Assembly: GCA_002699145.1 (NCBI GenBank)
Contig: PABK01000026.1
Location: 124,001 to 188,000, forward strand
Origin: Halioglobus sp.
GTDB taxonomy: Bacteria; Pseudomonadota; Gammaproteobacteria; Pseudomonadales; Halieaceae
Direction: 5' to 3'
DNA: 64,000 nucleotides
Position numbers and translations under genes: made by a program. Under the pieces are notes generated by a model, which had not been told where the DNA came from, made no database searches, and saw only the letters and a program-made list of their open reading frames with translations. Shown piece after piece: positions 25,706-34,204 of the stretch (within the stretch, counting starts at the first letter, position 1; every line of letters begins with the position of its first letter).

Positions 25706-28533
25706 GTGCGCAGCACCCTGCGGTAGTGGCGCCGGCGCAGTGCGCGGTAGGCGGCGGCAAACACGCCCAGCGCCGCCAGCCACAGCAGCGCCAGCGCGTA
25801 ATTGAAGTACTCGATCAGCCGCTGTGCACGCCGCTCCATCGGCGGCAGGGTGCGATTGAAATGCCCGCGCGAGCGAATTTCCAGCAGCCGGTCTTCCTGC
25901 AGGGCCCAGTCCAGGGTGTTCATGAACAGTTCCAGCGGGCCGAGGTACTGGGTGCCGGTGGCGGTCACGATGCTGCTGAGCACCTGGTCGTCCATGAAAT
26001 CATTGGAGGAAAACAGCACGATGCGGGCCGCCTCCGGGGACTGTCGCAACAGGTTGCGCGCCGGCGGTGGGCGCTCTCCGCGGGTGGGCGGCGCGGGCGC
26101 CTCGCGCTGCGCGAAAAACGATTCGAAGCGGCCCTGCATGGCCACTCCCAGAACCTGTGTGCCGCGCTCCACGCCGGGCCCGGGACGGTCCTCGTCCAGG
26201 CGTGGCATGATATCGGGACTGTCGCTGCGCCAGGCCCGGGCAGAGCTGCGCAGCAGGACGTCCGTGTGCCTGCCGGTGTCGGCGGCCACGCTGATCGGCG
26301 AGGCCCAGGCCATGGTCAACTGCGGCAGGTTTGCGGTGACCGGGTGGTCGGCCGCCAGGCCTGGCGGCCGCAGGTCGATGAAATAGGGATAGTCCACCAG
26401 CTGCGCGTCGCGGAACTCGTAGTCGCCGGCGCGGCGCAACACCGGAGCGGGAAAGGCGGCGTTCGCGCTGTCCAGCGCCAGGGTCTCCTGCACCTCCAGC
26501 CCGTGATGGGCCAGCCATGGCGCCAGCCCGCTGTCCCAGTCCTGCAGGCGCAGCTGGCCGCCGCCCAGTTCCGTGGTGTAGGGCGAGGTGGCCAGCACGA
26601 CAGTCGCGCCGCGCATGAGGAACTGGTCGATGGCGAACACCGCGCGCTCGCCCAGGTTGCCCGGGGCGACGACGGCCAGCACATCCGCCTCCGGGTCCAC
26701 GGCGCCGTCGTCCAGGTCCTCCAGGCGGATGCTGTAGTCGCGGCCAATGACCCGCTCGAGATTGTCGAAAGTCGGGCCGCCCAGGCTGAAGCGGGCCATC
26801 TCCTGTTGCACCGGCGGCAGCGCCAGGGCGACGGTGCGGGTAAACCCGCGGGCGAAACGTTTCAGGCCGCTGTCCAGCAACAGGCGGAAGCCCGCCGGGT
26901 CGAAATCCCGTGCCGGCAACTGCACCACCTGGCGCGAATCGGCCAGGCTCATGTAGAAGTAAAAAGTCTGGTCGCTGTCGACGGGCGAGCGCATGGGGCC
27001 CAGGCCCCACTCACGCGCGAGTTTCTGCGCCACCAGCCCGCCCCTGGCCTCGGGCTCGACGAAGCGCACACTGAAGCGCCCCGCGGAGCGCGCCACGGCC
27101 TCTTCCAGGTGTGCGCTGATCGCCGCGCGGTAGGCGCGCAGCGCCGGCGGCAGGCGCCGGTCGTTCGACACGTAGCCGATAAACTCCACCGGCTCATCCA
27201 GGCCGGCGAAGAGATCGCCGCCGGCACGGTAGCGCGAGACGGCGCGCCGGATCGCCTGTGTGATGTCGAACTCGGGGTTGCGCAGCAGCACTTCCGGCGG
27301 GCTGTTGGCGGCGGTGCGCACCTCGATCAGGTCGGAAAACCCCAGGCTGCGGTGCTCGTTGCCGTAGCGCACCAGCACGTTGAAGTAGGCGTTGACCAGC
27401 GCCGACTGGTGGCGGTCCGCCACCTGGAAGGGGGTGGCGTTGATGCCAAAGCGCTTGTTCGCTTCCGCTTCCAGGGCCGGGTCGTCCGCCGGGTCCACAA
27501 ACTCGACCTGCACGCGTCCGCCGCCGGCCAGCTCGTACTCCCGCATCAGGTCGCGCAGCTGCGGCACCAGCGGTGCCAGCAGCGGGTGCGTCCTGGCGCT
27601 GAAATAGCCGCGGATGAGCAGCGGCTCGTGCAACTCGCGCAGCACTTCACTGGTGGGTTCGGAGATCGAGTAGAGCCTGCCCTGCGTCGTATCCAGGCGC
27701 AGCCCGGGCAGCTGTGACAGCCAGATGTTGGCCAGCAGCAGGTTGGCCAGCAGCAGGGCGGTGCCGGTGCGCCAGTGGCGGTGGCGGGGCGAGGCGACCC
27801 CCGGGGCCCAGCGGTCCCGCTCCAGGAAATAGGTGTTCAGGGCCAGGAAGCCGAGCACCAGGCTGGCGTAGTAGGCCAGGTCGCGCAGGTCCAGCACGCC
27901 GCGAGTGATGCTTTCGAAACGCGCCCCGGTCGCGAGCTGGCGCAGCAGTTCGCCGCTGCTGTCGTCGAGAAAATCTGTCAGCAAGGGACTGCCGGCGAGG
28001 TAGAGCAGCCCGCACAGCGCCACGGAACCGAGCAGGCTGACGATGGGATTGGCCGTGCGCGCCGACACCAACAGGCCGATGGCCAGGTAGGCGGCTCCCA
28101 GCAGCAGGGTGGCCAGGTAGCCGGCGATGGCCGGCCCGGGATCGAGGTTGGCGATCAGCGCCACGGTGATCGGCAGCGGCAGCGTGCTCAGCAGCGCGAG
28201 CACCAGCAGGACAAAGCAGGCGCGAAACTTGCCCAGCACGAACAGCGGCAACGCCGCGGGCTGTGTCAGTACGTGCTCCAGGGTGCCGTTGCGGCGCTCA
28301 TCGCTCCACATGCGCATGGTCAGGGCGGAGCACAGGAAAATCAGCAGCAGCGGCATCCACTCGAACAGGGGCCGCAGGTCGGCGATGTTGCGCGCAAAAA
28401 ACGATTCGACCCAGAAAAAGACGAACAGGGTGGTCGCGGCAAAAGCCGCGAGGAACAGCCATGCCACTGGCGAGGCGAAGAACAGGCGTAGCTCCTTCTG
28501 CGCCACCCTGCGCGCGACCGAGTCAGTCGCCAT
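25702..28533 (-). CDS. Fused ABC-2 permease and GldG-like auxiliary protein
   Basis: 943 residues. Residues 1-240 form a GldF-like ABC-2 permease (RRVAQKELRLFFASPVAWLF, MRMWSDERRNGTLEHVLTQP). Residues about 255-900 form a GldG-like auxiliary domain (PF09822 type): a membrane anchor, then TQGRLYSISEPTSEVLREL and a large periplasmic alpha/beta region with VDPEADVLAVVAPGNLGERA. A C-terminal membrane helix and a basic tail close it. GldF and GldG are separate genes in Bacteroidetes; here they are one. The ATPase stop lies 11 bases inside this gene. It likely exports or remodels an envelope component; substrate unknown. Confidence 0.85.
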   Translation of the reverse strand: MATDSVARRVAQKELRLFFASPVAWLFLAAFAATTLFVFFWVESFFARNIADLRPLFEWMPLLLIFLCSALTMRMWSDERRNGTLEHVLTQPAALPLFVLGKFRACFVLLVLALLSTLPLPITVALIANLDPGPAIAGYLATLLLGAAYLAIGLLVSARTANPIVSLLGSVALCGLLYLAGSPLLTDFLDDSSGELLRQLATGARFESITRGVLDLRDLAYYASLVLGFLALNTYFLERDRWAPGVASPRHRHWRTGTALLLANLLLANIWLSQLPGLRLDTTQGRLYSISEPTSEVLRELHEPLLIRGYFSARTHPLLAPLVPQLRDLMREYELAGGGRVQVEFVDPADDPALEAEANKRFGINATPFQVADRHQSALVNAYFNVLVRYGNEHRSLGFSDLIEVRTAANSPPEVLLRNPEFDITQAIRRAVSRYRAGGDLFAGLDEPVEFIGYVSNDRRLPPALRAYRAAISAHLEEAVARSAGRFSVRFVEPEARGGLVAQKLAREWGLGPMRSPVDSDQTFYFYMSLADSRQVVQLPARDFDPAGFRLLLDSGLKRFARGFTRTVALALPPVQQEMARFSLGGPTFDNLERVIGRDYSIRLEDLDDGAVDPEADVLAVVAPGNLGERAVFAIDQFLMRGATVVLATSPYTTELGGGQLRLQDWDSGLAPWLAHHGLEVQETLALDSANAAFPAPVLRRAGDYEFRDAQLVDYPYFIDLRPPGLAADHPVTANLPQLTMAWASPISVAADTGRHTDVLLRSSARAWRSDSPDIMPRLDEDRPGPGVERGTQVLGVAMQGRFESFFAQREAPAPPTRGERPPPARNLLRQSPEAARIVLFSSNDFMDDQVLSSIVTATGTQYLGPLELFMNTLDWALQEDRLLEIRSRGHFNRTLPPMERRAQRLIEYFNYALALLWLAALGVFAAAYRALRRRHYRRVLRT

Positions 28534-29455
28534 CGCCGTTGACCTCGGAGAATACGCTGTGCAGGTCGCGTACAGCCGGCGCCAGCTGGCATAGCCGGGC
28601 GTTGGCGTTGATCACGCAGCTGGCCACGTTGCCCGCAGCCGTGTCCATATCGGCGTTGCCGTGCAGGTCCAGCTCAAAGCGGTGCAGCTCCCCCGGGGCT
28701 GTGCTGCGGCGCACCGCGCTGACCTGCGGCAGGTGCGCCAGGTGGTGTTGCAGCGCCGCGGGGTCGCCGTCCGCCACCAGCACCAGCGTGCGCGAGCGAT
28801 ACAGTTCCTGCAGGCGCGTGTCCAGGGCCAGGCGCCCCTCGCGCAGCAGCAGGACGCGTTCGCAGACCGCGTCGACCTCCTGCATGATGTGCGTGGACAG
28901 AATCACCGCGGCGCTGCGCGCCAGGCGGCGAATGAGCTCGCGCATGTGTTGCGTCTGCCGCGGGTCCAGGCCGTTGGTCGGTTCGTCGAGGATCAGCACA
29001 CGCGGTCGTCCCAGGATGGCCTGGGCCACGCCGACGCGCTGGCGCATGCCCCGGGACAGCTCGCCGACGTGATCCAGCGCGCGCTGCGACAGGTCCGTGG
29101 CGGCGAGCGCCTCGCGCACCGCGCGCAGCCTGTCCCGGCGACCAATCTCCTTCAGCGTGGCGGCGTACTCGAGGTAATCGACCACGCTCATCTCCGGGTA
29201 CAGGGGCGGGTTCTCCGGCAGGTAACCCAGTTCCCGCCGCAACAGCAGCGGCGCGCTGGCGATGTCTATGCCATCCAGGGTGATGGTGCCCGCGTTCGGC
29301 TCCAGATAGCCGCTGAGCATGCGCATGATAGTGGTCTTGCCGGCGCCGTTGTGGCCGAGCAGGCCGACGATCTCGTTGCGGCGCACGCAGAACGACACGT
29401 CCTGCACGGCGGCGGTTCTGCCGTAGCGGCGAGTCAGGGACTGCACTTCGATCAT
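28523..29455 (-). CDS. ABC transporter ATP-binding protein (GldA-like)
   Basis: 310 residues. Walker A GLLGHNGAGKTTIMRML, Q-loop area GYLPENPPLYPEMSV, signature ELSRGMRQRVGVAQAIL, Walker B VLILDEPTNGLDP and the switch His in STHIMQEVD are all present. A C-terminal domain of about 90 residues follows the ATPase core, as in GldA and other ABC-2 exporters. It is the first gene of the ATPase / permease-GldG / DUF4340 / exosortase H run, with an 11-base overlap into the permease. Confidence 0.92.
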   Translation of the reverse strand: MIEVQSLTRRYGRTAAVQDVSFCVRRNEIVGLLGHNGAGKTTIMRMLSGYLEPNAGTITLDGIDIASAPLLLRRELGYLPENPPLYPEMSVVDYLEYAATLKEIGRRDRLRAVREALAATDLSQRALDHVGELSRGMRQRVGVAQAILGRPRVLILDEPTNGLDPRQTQHMRELIRRLARSAAVILSTHIMQEVDAVCERVLLLREGRLALDTRLQELYRSRTLVLVADGDPAALQHHLAHLPQVSAVRRSTAPGELHRFELDLHGNADMDTAAGNVASCVINANARLCQLAPAVRDLHSVFSEVNGDGD

Positions 29456-29475
29456 GGACGGGTTCGCGTGGGCAG

Positions 29476-30234
29476 TTAGGCGTCAAACAGCAATTTGATG
29501 ATAAACACCACCAGCACAAAATTCAGCACCAGGCGAATGAAACCCTCGCCGCGTGTAATGGTGAAGTGTGCTCCCAGATAGCCGCCTATGGAGTTGCCCA
29601 GGGCCAGGGCGAGGCCCACCAGCCACAGTAGCTGTAACTGGCTGGCGAACACCAACAGGGCGGCGATCGAGTAACTGGCGATGATGAATACCTTGTGCAT
29701 GTTGGTGCGCACCAGGTCCAGCCCCATCACCCGGTTGAGGATGGGCATGAGGATGAAGCCGACGCCGATCTGTATAAAGCCGCCCCAGAATCCGGCGCCG
29801 ACCATCAGCGCGTGCCCCTGCCACAGCTGCCGGCGGCTCGGTACGTGTGTCGCTGACTGTTCCCGCTTGCCGCGATCGAAATGCATGATCAGCATGACGG
29901 CGATCATGATCAGCGCCAGGGCGCGATTGAACCAGACCCCCTCCAGCCGGGTGCCCACCATGGCGCCGGCGACAGCGCCCGGTATGGCGCAGGCGGCCAG
30001 GCTCAGGCTGAGGCGGAAGTCGGAGAAGCCGCGGCGCGCGAAGGTGGTGACCGCGGTAATGTTCTGGGCGAGGATGGCGATGCGGTTGGTGCCGTTGGCC
30101 ACGGGCCCGGGAATGCCCAGGAACACCATTACCGGCACTGTCAGCAGGGAGCCCCCCCCGGCCATGACGTTGAGAAAGCCGCCGGCCACGCCCACCGCTA
30201 CCAGCAGGGCGACCTGCCACAGCTCCAGCGCCAC
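29476..30234 (-). CDS. TauE/SafE-family membrane permease
   Basis: 252 residues from a GTG at 30234, two bases after the glutathione reductase stop. Eight or so membrane helices with the two-repeat pattern of PF01925: AGGFLNVMAGGGSLLTVPVM in the first half and GAGFWGGFIQIGVGFILMPI in the second. Family members export sulfite, sulfoacetate or other organosulfonates, or take up sulfur compounds; the substrate here is unknown. Tight coupling to gor hints at a role in sulfur or thiol balance. Confidence 0.9.
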   Translation of the reverse strand: MALELWQVALLVAVGVAGGFLNVMAGGGSLLTVPVMVFLGIPGPVANGTNRIAILAQNITAVTTFARRGFSDFRLSLSLAACAIPGAVAGAMVGTRLEGVWFNRALALIMIAVMLIMHFDRGKREQSATHVPSRRQLWQGHALMVGAGFWGGFIQIGVGFILMPILNRVMGLDLVRTNMHKVFIIASYSIAALLVFASQLQLLWLVGLALALGNSIGGYLGAHFTITRGEGFIRLVLNFVLVVFIIKLLFDA

Positions 30235-30236
30235 GT

Positions 30237-31595
30237 TCAGTCTTCCAGCCAGGGCTCGCGCATGGTGACGAATTCCTCTGCCGCGGTGGGGTGGATGCCG
30301 ATGGTGGTGTCGAAGAGCTGCTTGGTGGCGCCGGCGCGCAGGGCGATGGCCATGCCCTGGATGATCTCGCCGGCGTCCGGGCCCATCATGTGGACGCCGA
30401 CCACGCGGTCGGAGGCCGTGTCGACGATCAGCTTCATCAGCGTTTTTTCGTCGCGTCCGCTAATGGTGTGTTTCATTGGGCGGAATGCCGACTTGTACAG
30501 GGTAATCTCGCCGAACTCCTGCAACGCGGCCTCCTCGGTGAAGCCGACGGTGCCGATGTTCGGCTGGCAGAAAACCGCCGTGGGCACGAAGTCGTAGTCC
30601 ACCGGTCCCCTGGGGTCCCCGAACTGCTTGCGCGCGAAGGCCATGCCCTCGGCCAGCGCCACCGGGGTCAGCTCGAGGCCGCCGATGACGTCGCCGAGGG
30701 CGAAGATGCTGGGTTCGCTGGTGCGGAAATCGTCGTCCACGGCCAGCGTGCCGCTCTGCGTCAGGCCGACGTTGACGTTCTCCAGTCCCAGGCCCTGCAG
30801 GTGCGGCTTGCGCCCGGTGGCGTAGAGCACGCAGTCGCAGGCCAGTTCGCTGCCGTCGGTAAGGGTGAGCAGCAGTTCCTCACCGTGGCGCGCGATGGAC
30901 TCGACGTTGGTCTCCATGCGCAGGTCCACCCCGCTCTTGGGGATTTCCTGGGCGGCGTGGGCGCGGATATCCGTGTCGAAGCCGCGCAGGAACAGCGGCC
31001 CGCGGTAGAGCTGGGTCACCTGCGCGCCGAGGCCGTTGAAAATGCCAGCGAATTCCACCGCGATATAGCCGCCACCGACGATGACAATGCGCTGGGGAAA
31101 GTGCTCCAGGTCGAAAATCTCGTTGGAGGTGATGGCGTACTCGCTGCCCGGGAAATCAGGGATGTGCGGCCAGCCGCCGGTGGCGATGAGGATTTTCTCC
31201 GCGCTGTAGTGGCGCTTCCCCACCGCCACGGTATGCGCGTCCACCAGGCTGCCGCGCCCGTTGATGATGTCGGCGTCGACGCCGCCGAGGATATCCTCGT
31301 AGATGGCGTTGAGGCGGGCGATTTCGGCCTTCTTGTTGTCGCGCAGGGTATGCCAGTCGAAGCTGGCCGCCCCCGTCTGCCAGCCGAACCCGCGGGCGTC
31401 GCTGAAACCCTTGCCGTACTCGGAGGCGTAGACATAGAGCTTTTTCGGCACGCAGCCCACGTTGACACAGGTGCCGCCCATGTAGCGGTCCTCGATCACC
31501 CCCACCCGGGCGCCCGCCGCGGAGGCCATACGCGCCGCGCGCACCCCCCCTGACCCGGCCCCGATGACCAACAGGTCGTAGTCGAATTCACTCAT
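30237..31595 (-). CDS. gor: Glutathione-disulfide reductase
   Basis: 452 residues from the ATG at 31595; a TTG 21 bases upstream is the only alternative. FAD motif VIGAGSGGVRAARMAS, redox-active Cys43/Cys48 in GGTCVNVGCVPKKLY, the pyridine-nucleotide motif VIVGGGYIAVEFAGIFNGLG and the C-terminal His of IGIHPTAAEEFVTM are in place. It reduces glutathione disulfide with NADPH in the cytoplasm. The YASEYGKGFSDARGFGW segment fits Gor rather than lipoamide or mercuric reductase. Confidence 0.95.
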   Translation of the reverse strand: MSEFDYDLLVIGAGSGGVRAARMASAAGARVGVIEDRYMGGTCVNVGCVPKKLYVYASEYGKGFSDARGFGWQTGAASFDWHTLRDNKKAEIARLNAIYEDILGGVDADIINGRGSLVDAHTVAVGKRHYSAEKILIATGGWPHIPDFPGSEYAITSNEIFDLEHFPQRIVIVGGGYIAVEFAGIFNGLGAQVTQLYRGPLFLRGFDTDIRAHAAQEIPKSGVDLRMETNVESIARHGEELLLTLTDGSELACDCVLYATGRKPHLQGLGLENVNVGLTQSGTLAVDDDFRTSEPSIFALGDVIGGLELTPVALAEGMAFARKQFGDPRGPVDYDFVPTAVFCQPNIGTVGFTEEAALQEFGEITLYKSAFRPMKHTISGRDEKTLMKLIVDTASDRVVGVHMMGPDAGEIIQGMAIALRAGATKQLFDTTIGIHPTAAEEFVTMREPWLED

Positions 31596-31664
31596 CTGTA
31601 GATCCCGCTGAAACAATTCCGTGACCAGTCTAGCGGGCGCCTTCGCCCGGCGCCATCCCCGCCC

Positions 31665-31692
31665 TTGTCCGGCGTAGTGAAATGTCTATGAT
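31665..31692 (+). promoter_or_regulatory. Promoter of the DUF481 gene
   Basis: TTGTCC (31665-31670) and TATGAT (31687-31692) are spaced 16 bases apart, 57 bases before the ATG. Confidence 0.6.
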
Positions 31693-31749
31693 GTGGGTCC
31701 CGCAATCAAGCGCGCCACGAGGCGCACAGTTCCGACACAAGGTGAATTC

Positions 31750-32790
31750 ATGACTTACCGCAAACGCCCGGCCGCCACGGCCACGCTGCTGGCCTGCCTG
31801 GCCCTTGTCCCGCTCAACGCCGCCGCCGGGGAGGCCGCGGCGACGGATGAAATCGTGCTCACCGACGGCTCCCGCATCCTCGGCCGGGTGATCGGCTCCC
31901 GGGACGGCGAGCTCAGCGTGGAGACCGATTTCGCCGGCACCCTGACGATTCCCCTGGACAAAATCGAGTCGCTCAGCGCGACCACCCCGGCGACCCTGCT
32001 GCTGGCCGACGAGACGGTGATCAGCGAGCAGCCGGTGGCCATCGAGGACGGCGAGCTGGTGCTGGCGGAGCCCGCCCAGACCCTGCCCGTGGAGACCCTG
32101 AGCGTGCTCAACCCGGAGCCCTGGGAGCTGGGGCAGGGCTACAAGTGGACCGGCCTGGTCAACCTCGCCCTGGTCATGGAGCGCGGCAACACCGATACGG
32201 ACGAGCTGGACTACAAACTGGAGACGGCCTGGCGCAGCGTCGACGACCGCTACCGCCTCAACGCGCGCGGCGAGAACGACGAGAACAGCGGCACCAAGAC
32301 GGCCGACAACTGGCGTGTGTCGGCCCAGTGGGACTATTTCCTGACCGACCCCAACTACTGGGGACTGCTGGCGCAGGCGGAGAAAGACAAGTTCCAGGAC
32401 CTGGACCTGCGCTGGCTGGCCGGTCCCTACTACGGGCGACAGTTCTTTGCAGCCCCCGCGTTCACGCTGTCCGGTGAGTTCGGCGCCTCCTACGTGGAGG
32501 AGGATTTCAAGCTCGCCGAGGACCAGGAATACGGCGCCGCCAACTGGCAGATCGACCTGTCCAGCAACTACCTGGGAGGCGACTCGCGGTTGTACATGCA
32601 GCAGTTCGGGCTTTGGAACCTGGAGGACACCTCGGATGTGGTGGTCAATACCACGCTCGGCCTGGGCTTCCCCCTGTTGTTCGGCTTCGAGGCGGCGGCG
32701 GAGATACTCTGGGAGTATGATTCCGGCGCTGTGGACAACGTCGACGAGATGGACGAGACCTACTCGCTGCGTATCGGTTACACCTGGTAG
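31750..32790 (+). CDS. DUF481-family outer-membrane beta-barrel protein
   Basis: 346 residues from the ATG at 31750 with AAGGTG before it. A signal peptide (ATATLLACLALVPLNAAAG) is followed by a small N-terminal domain rich in LTDGSRILGRVIG-type strands and then a DUF481 barrel. Alternating strands run from YKWTGLVNLALVMERGNTDT to the terminal aromatic residue of YSLRIGYTW, the usual outer-membrane insertion signal. Function unknown; the family resembles salt-stress-induced outer-membrane proteins such as YdiY. Confidence 0.88.
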   Translation: MTYRKRPAATATLLACLALVPLNAAAGEAAATDEIVLTDGSRILGRVIGSRDGELSVETDFAGTLTIPLDKIESLSATTPATLLLADETVISEQPVAIEDGELVLAEPAQTLPVETLSVLNPEPWELGQGYKWTGLVNLALVMERGNTDTDELDYKLETAWRSVDDRYRLNARGENDENSGTKTADNWRVSAQWDYFLTDPNYWGLLAQAEKDKFQDLDLRWLAGPYYGRQFFAAPAFTLSGEFGASYVEEDFKLAEDQEYGAANWQIDLSSNYLGGDSRLYMQQFGLWNLEDTSDVVVNTTLGLGFPLLFGFEAAAEILWEYDSGAVDNVDEMDETYSLRIGYTW

Positions 32791-32856
32791 CCGCGGCGGG
32801 TGCGTAACAGGACCGCGCCGGCGCCGGGACCAACGGTTGGCGACCGCTAAACCAAA

Positions 32857-32881
32857 CGCGGGCGCCGACCTGGCGCCCGTG
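32857..32881. terminator. GC-rich hairpin between convergent genes
   Basis: A 10-pair stem (CGCGGGCGCC with GGCGCCCGTG, one G-T pair) encloses a 5-base loop, between the DUF481 and zinc-ribbon genes. Neither side has a T-run, so it may be a Rho-dependent or weak terminator. Confidence 0.4.
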
Positions 32882-32904
32882 CGGGTGACATGCGCGGGTG
32901 GCTG

Positions 32905-33303
32905 CTAGCGCGAGCCCTTGATCAGGCTGCGGAACCAGTCGGACAGGGTTTCGTGCTTGTAGTCGGTAAATTCTCCGGCGTCCATGAACATCCCGTGCTC
33001 GCGGCATACCTCGTACCAGATGTGCGGCTGGTCCGGGTCCGAGGCCTTTTCCATGTCGCGCCCGCAGCGCGGGCAGGCGACGTCGTCGACCGCGTCCCAT
33101 TTCTTGCCTTCCGCCGGCTTGCCCGTATCCAGGGCGTCGCCCATCCACTTGCTCTTGAGCAACTCCGCCTCGCCGTGGTCGAACCACATGCCCTGGCAGT
33201 TGGTGCACCGGTCGATCAGCAGATCCCCGCCGTAGGATATCTCGTCCATGCCGTGACCGCACTTGGGGCATTCGATGCTGTGCTTCTCCGGGTCGTATTC
33301 CAT
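32905..33303 (-). CDS. Zinc-ribbon protein (zf-TFIIB type, two modules)
   Basis: 132 residues, GGAAG just before the ATG. Two zinc-binding modules: IECPKCGHGMDEI paired with LIDRCTNCQGMWFDHGE, and VACPRCGRDMEKA paired with WYEVCREHGMFMDAGEF. In the last half-site one cysteine is replaced (CREHG). The GMWFDHGE pattern is the mark of the zf-TFIIB family of unknown function. The tail is basic and tryptophan-containing. Monocistronic. Confidence 0.85.
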   Translation of the reverse strand: MEYDPEKHSIECPKCGHGMDEISYGGDLLIDRCTNCQGMWFDHGEAELLKSKWMGDALDTGKPAEGKKWDAVDDVACPRCGRDMEKASDPDQPHIWYEVCREHGMFMDAGEFTDYKHETLSDWFRSLIKGSR

Positions 33304-33333
33304 GTGTCTTCCGCCGTTTGCAAAGGTGCCCTA

Positions 33334-33374
33334 AGTATAGATGCCCCTCGCCGGGCGATAAACATGAATTATCG
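33334..33374 (-). promoter_or_regulatory. Promoter and inverted repeat upstream of the zinc-ribbon gene
   Basis: A minus-strand TATACT -10 (33334-33339) has a TTTATC -35-like hexamer 17 bases upstream (33357-33362). The -35 falls in an inverted repeat CGATAA (33356-33361) / TTATCG (33369-33374), a possible regulator site. Confidence 0.5.
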
Positions 33375-33476
33375 CTTGCCCCGGCTCGTTGGCGGCGCGC
33401 GCAAATATTGCGCGCGACGGGCAAATTGGGCCTACACTTGGAAGGTGGTACCCACCGTAGAACGGAGTGTAGATCG

Positions 33477-34019
33477 ATGCTGGAAAAAGAACTGGCCCAG
33501 GCTACCCGGTTGGCCGAGCAGGCGAACCGCAAGGTCGAGCAGCTGCGCCGGCAACTGGTCGCGGAATCGGAAAAGACCCACGGCAAACTCAAGCGTGAAC
33601 TCGGCGCCGCGCGCAAGCGCTACACGGCGGCCAACGCGCGCCTGAAAAAGGCCCAGTCGGCCCTGCGCAGGCAGGCGACGCCCGCCAACCAGAAGAAGGT
33701 CGAGGCCCTGGTGAAGCAGGTGCAGGAGCTGGCCGATTCGGTGGCCGGCACCGCGCGCGCCGCGTACGAGGCGGCGGAGAAACTGCTCATCGTCAAGGCC
33801 GATGCCATGCTGGCGACGCGCAAGGCCAGCGCCACGACGCGCGCCGCGAACATGGTAGAGCGCGCCACCTCGCGCACGCGCAAGCGTCCCGCCGCGAAGA
33901 AGGCCGGGGCGCGGGCGAAGAAAAAGGCCCCGGCGAGGAAAAAGGCCCCGGCGAGGAAAAAGGCCCCGGCGAAGAAAAAAGCCCCGGCGAAGAAAAAAGC
34001 CCCGGCAAAGAAGCAGTAG
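33477..34019 (+). CDS. AlgP-like Lys/Ala/Pro-rich basic protein
   Basis: 180 residues, GGAG 9 bases before the ATG at 33477. Residues 1-125 form a long charged coiled coil (QATRLAEQANRKVEQLRRQL onward). The last 45 residues are a histone-H1-like tail made of APARKK/APAKKK hexapeptides. The layout matches AlgP (AlgR3) of Pseudomonas and related DNA-binding proteins thought to act as nucleoid or regulatory factors. Copy number of the tail repeat varies easily in this family. Its job here is not known. Confidence 0.8.
   Translation: MLEKELAQATRLAEQANRKVEQLRRQLVAESEKTHGKLKRELGAARKRYTAANARLKKAQSALRRQATPANQKKVEALVKQVQELADSVAGTARAAYEAAEKLLIVKADAMLATRKASATTRAANMVERATSRTRKRPAAKKAGARAKKKAPARKKAPARKKAPAKKKAPAKKKAPAKKQ
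33927..34016 (+). repeat. Five tandem 18-bp units encoding APARKK/APAKKK
   Basis: Units start at 33927, 33945, 33963, 33981 and 33999. The first two are identical (APARKK), the next two are identical (APAKKK), and the last diverges into APAKKQ and the stop. This structure is prone to slippage. Confidence 0.92.
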
Positions 34020-34204
34020 CCGGCGCGGCATATCCCGGGTCGCCGGCGCCTCCTGGCCAGTTATTTTGGCCCCGGGCGCCCTCGCTGGGGGCGCGACAGG
34101 GCCTTACAGTGGCGCATTCGGGTGTGACCCGACCAGTGGGGGGCGCCGGATAGCGCCCATGCGCCGGGCATGGAGCCCTTGAGAACGACAGGAGTCTCCA
34201 GTCC

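Noticed and set aside
25726-27717. Open frame of about 660 codons on the plus strand within the permease/GldG gene
   Set aside because: High GC leaves few stops in the antisense frame; the sequence is repetitive Gln/Arg/Ala/His with no domain, while the minus strand encodes a clear protein.
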